From the NCBI GenBank assembly GCA_965368115.1, contig CBDULQ010000150.1, positions 1-9,224 of the forward strand: a stretch of 9,224 nt of DNA. Reading direction: 5' to 3'. Below are positions 6,924 through 9,224 of this stretch, piece after piece. Source of the stretch: CBDULQ01 sp965368115. Lineage in GTDB: Bacteria; Pseudomonadota; Gammaproteobacteria; SZUA-229. The translations under genes were made by a program, and so were the position numbers. A model generated the notes under the pieces. It was given only the letters and a program-made list of their open reading frames with translations, was not told the DNA's origin and searched no databases. The stretch's first letter is position 1. The number at the start of each line of letters is the position of its first letter.

Positions 6924-7682
6924 ATGTCGCTGGCGTTCAAGATCGTTATCCCTGCGCGTTATGCCTCGACCCGGTTTCCCGGTAAACCGCTGGTGGACAT
7001 TGCCGGTAAACCCATGCTGCAACACAGCTGGGAATGTGCGCAGCAGGCCGGCGCCGAGCAGGTCATCATCGCCACCGATGACGAGCGCATTTGCACGGTT
7101 GCCGAGGCCTTCGGCGCCGAAGTCTGCATGACTTCCAGTGAACATCCTACCGGTACCGATCGGCTGGCGGAAGTCAGTTTCAAGTACGGCTGGGATCTGG
7201 ACGATATCGTCGTCAATCTGCAGGGCGACGAACCCTTAACGCCTCAGGAAAATCTGAAACAGGTGGCGATGAACCTGGCCGATCATCCGCGTGCCGGTAT
7301 CGCGACCCTGTGTACGCCGCTGCAGAAAATCGACGAAGTGGTCGACCCGAATGTGGTTAAAGTGGTGATGGATGCGGAAGGCTATGCGCTGTATTTTTCC
7401 CGGGCGGCGATTCCTTTCGATCGCGATAATCACGCAACCCTCAGTGCTGAACAACTGGCCGCTTACAATCGCCACCTGGGTATTTATGCTTATCGTGTCA
7501 GTTTTCTGCATGCTTATACCAATATGCAGGCCTGTACGCTGGAACAGATCGAAAAGCTGGAACAGTTGCGCGCGCTGTTCAGTGGCGTACCGATTCATGT
7601 CGCCGAAGCCATCCGTTTGCCCGGTCCGGGTATCGACACCCCGGACGATGTGCAGGCCATGGTCGAACTGCTGAGGCGTTAA
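6924..7682 (+). CDS. kdsB: 3-deoxy-manno-octulosonate cytidylyltransferase (CMP-Kdo synthetase)
   Basis: KdsB couples Kdo to CMP using CTP, making the activated sugar used by WaaA to attach the first core residues to lipid IVA in the cytoplasm. The 252-residue protein matches the family (E. coli 248). The N-terminal nucleotide-binding signature IPARYASTRFPGKPL spans residues 9-23, followed by DIAGKPM; NLQGDEP at 98-104 supplies a conserved metal and substrate-binding segment, and SRAAIPFDRD follows. The ATG is 2 bases after the ycaR stop. No strong ribosome site is visible, so translation may depend on ribosomes finishing ycaR. It acts directly after LpxK in lipopolysaccharide assembly, which fits its operon position. 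No truncation or missing motif is seen. Confidence 0.96.
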   Translation: MSLAFKIVIPARYASTRFPGKPLVDIAGKPMLQHSWECAQQAGAEQVIIATDDERICTVAEAFGAEVCMTSSEHPTGTDRLAEVSFKYGWDLDDIVVNLQGDEPLTPQENLKQVAMNLADHPRAGIATLCTPLQKIDEVVDPNVVKVVMDAEGYALYFSRAAIPFDRDNHATLSAEQLAAYNRHLGIYAYRVSFLHAYTNMQACTLEQIEKLEQLRALFSGVPIHVAEAIRLPGPGIDTPDDVQAMVELLRR

Positions 7683-9224
7683 ATGTCAAAAGACCTTTCC
7701 CTGTTTGCCAGTTGTCCACGTGGACTGGAAGACCTGTTGTTGCAGGAACTTCAGGCCATGGGGCTGGATTCCGCGCGTGCCGTATCCGCCGGTGTCGAGT
7801 TCACTGCGGATCTGTCGTCCGCTTATCGCGTTTGCCTGTGGTCGCGTCTCGCCAGTCGCGTGTTGTTGCAACTGGGCGAGTACGACGTGGCTTCGGAAGA
7901 CGATCTGTATCGTGCAGTGTCCTCCGTCAACTGGTCGGCGCATCTGAATGAGTCGGGTACCCTGGCGGTGTCCTGTCACCTGAGCAACAGTCAGCTCAAC
8001 AACAGTCATTATGCCGCGCTCAAGGCGAAAGATGCGATTGTCGATCAATTCAACGAACTGTTCGGTTGTCGTCCCTCGGTGGATCGCGAGACGCCGGACA
8101 TTCGTATTAATTTACATATTCACCGTGATCGTCTGAGCCTGGCGCTGGACCTGTCCGGTGATCCCCTGCACAAGCGCGGTTATCGTCAGGCCAGTGTGTC
8201 GGCGCCGATGAAAGAGAACCTGGCGGCGGCCATACTCATGCGTAGCGGCTGGCCGAATGAATCCCGCACCCTGGTCGATCTGATGTGCGGTTCGGGCACT
8301 CTGTTGATCGAGGCGGCGATGATGGCATTGAATATTGCGCCGGGACTGCAACGCAGTTACTGGGGCATGACGCGCTGGAAAGGCCACGATGCGCAGGCCT
8401 GGCAGGCGTTGCTCGACGAAGCCGAGCAGATCAGAAACCAGGTGCTGAGTGAACAGCCCGCTTTATGTATCAGGGGCTTCGATGGTGCCGGAAAATCGGT
8501 ACAGGCCGCACGCAGCAATATCGAGTCCGCGCAACTGGCGACTTTTATCCAGGTGACTCAACGCCGTGTCGAAGATTGCACTGATCCGGGTACCGAGCAA
8601 CCTGGCCTGGTCATCGTCAATCCACCCTACGGTGAACGTCTGGGTGAAGTCAAAGAACTGGCCTTTCTGTATGCCGAGTTGGGCGATTGCTGGAAACATC
8701 ATTTCGGTGACTGGCAGGCGGCCCTGTTTACCGGCAACATCGAGCTGGCCAAACATGTCGGCCTGCGTGCGCATCGCGACAATACGTTTTATAACGGTCC
8801 CATCAAGTGCAAACTGTTTCAGTATGGCATTCGTGGTGCAAAACCGGTGGACAAGGAACAGCGTCGTGCCCAGGAAGCGGAAGCACGTGCGATCATCGCT
8901 AATCGTTTAAAGAAAAATTTCAAACATCTGTCGCGCTGGGCGGCGAAAAATCAGGTCGAATGTTATCGGGTATACGATGCCGATATTCCGGAATATGCCG
9001 CCGCCATTGATTGCTATGGTGACTGGGTGCTGGTACAGGAATACCAGGCGCCGGCCTCGGTGGATATTCGCAAGGTGCGCCAGCGCCTACAGAATATTCT
9101 CGATGTGATTCCCGAGGTGCTCGGCGTGGATGCCGACCACATTGTGTTGAAAACCCGCGCCCAGCAAAAAGGACTGAACCAGTATGAGAAGCTGGACAAC
9201 CAACGCAATATACAGGTAGTGCAC
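7683..9224 (+). CDS. rlmL: Bifunctional 23S rRNA methyltransferase RlmKL (partial, 3' end beyond window)
   Basis: The frame is open from the ATG at 7683 to the right edge: 514 codons with no stop. In E. coli RlmKL (702 residues) the N-terminal half (RlmL) makes m2G2445 and the C-terminal half (RlmK) makes m7G2069 of 23S rRNA. Here the N-terminus SLFASCPRGLEDLL and the following region form a THUMP-type RNA-binding domain (to about 155). The first methyltransferase domain has the S-adenosylmethionine motif VDLMCGSGT (198-206) and the catalytic NPPYGERLGE (from 313), typical of N2-guanine methyltransferases. ANRLKKNFKHLSRWA (from 406) starts the RlmK half, with YRVYDADIPEY and LKTRAQQKG; its Rossmann methyltransferase domain lies mostly beyond the window. 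GAGG (7673-7676) sits 6 bases before the ATG, which directly abuts the kdsB stop. The fused form supports a gammaproteobacterium. Confidence 0.95.
   Translation, partial: MSKDLSLFASCPRGLEDLLLQELQAMGLDSARAVSAGVEFTADLSSAYRVCLWSRLASRVLLQLGEYDVASEDDLYRAVSSVNWSAHLNESGTLAVSCHLSNSQLNNSHYAALKAKDAIVDQFNELFGCRPSVDRETPDIRINLHIHRDRLSLALDLSGDPLHKRGYRQASVSAPMKENLAAAILMRSGWPNESRTLVDLMCGSGTLLIEAAMMALNIAPGLQRSYWGMTRWKGHDAQAWQALLDEAEQIRNQVLSEQPALCIRGFDGAGKSVQAARSNIESAQLATFIQVTQRRVEDCTDPGTEQPGLVIVNPPYGERLGEVKELAFLYAELGDCWKHHFGDWQAALFTGNIELAKHVGLRAHRDNTFYNGPIKCKLFQYGIRGAKPVDKEQRRAQEAEARAIIANRLKKNFKHLSRWAAKNQVECYRVYDADIPEYAAAIDCYGDWVLVQEYQAPASVDIRKVRQRLQNILDVIPEVLGVDADHIVLKTRAQQKGLNQYEKLDNQRNIQVVH

Overview
The window is a compact chromosomal segment of a Gram-negative bacterium, most likely a gammaproteobacterium that is neither an enterobacterium nor a typical Pseudomonas. 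All assignments come from reading protein motifs and family resemblance by eye; no database search was run. The base composition is moderately GC-rich. I see no mobile element, tRNA, rRNA, CRISPR array, prophage gene or clear terminator.

Layout. At the left edge, a DUF2062 membrane protein gene runs leftward and is cut by the window edge (1-474, minus). A gap of about 110 bases (475-584) separates it from a divergent rightward block that fills the rest: comEC (585-2876), exbB (2935-3576), exbD (3573-3995), msbA (3995-5779), lpxK (5766-6746), a Trm112-like ycaR (6739-6921), kdsB (6924-7682) and rlmKL (7683 to the right edge, incomplete at its 3' end). From exbB on, every junction either overlaps or has at most 2 bases between genes, which strongly suggests one polycistronic transcript with translational coupling. 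The only other non-coding stretch is 58 bases before exbB.

Function. Most of the block serves the envelope. LpxK phosphorylates the lipid A precursor, KdsB activates Kdo for the inner core, and MsbA flips the lipid A-core across the inner membrane. ExbB and ExbD form a proton-driven inner membrane motor of the TonB/Tol energising type; no tonB gene is in view. ComEC is the inner membrane channel for single-stranded DNA uptake. RlmKL is a 23S rRNA methyltransferase, and YcaR is a small zinc-ribbon-like protein related to Trm112, an activator of methyltransferases in eukaryotes and archaea.

The gene order looks like a composite of two known arrangements: DUF2062-comEC-exbB-exbD-lpxK-ycaR-kdsB as in Pseudomonas, and comEC-msbA-lpxK-ycaR-kdsB as in enterobacteria, with rlmKL added at the end. 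I do not find a clearly new system. The points most worth following are the ExbBD motor embedded in a lipid A export operon and the linkage of a Trm112-like protein to a THUMP-domain rRNA methyltransferase.
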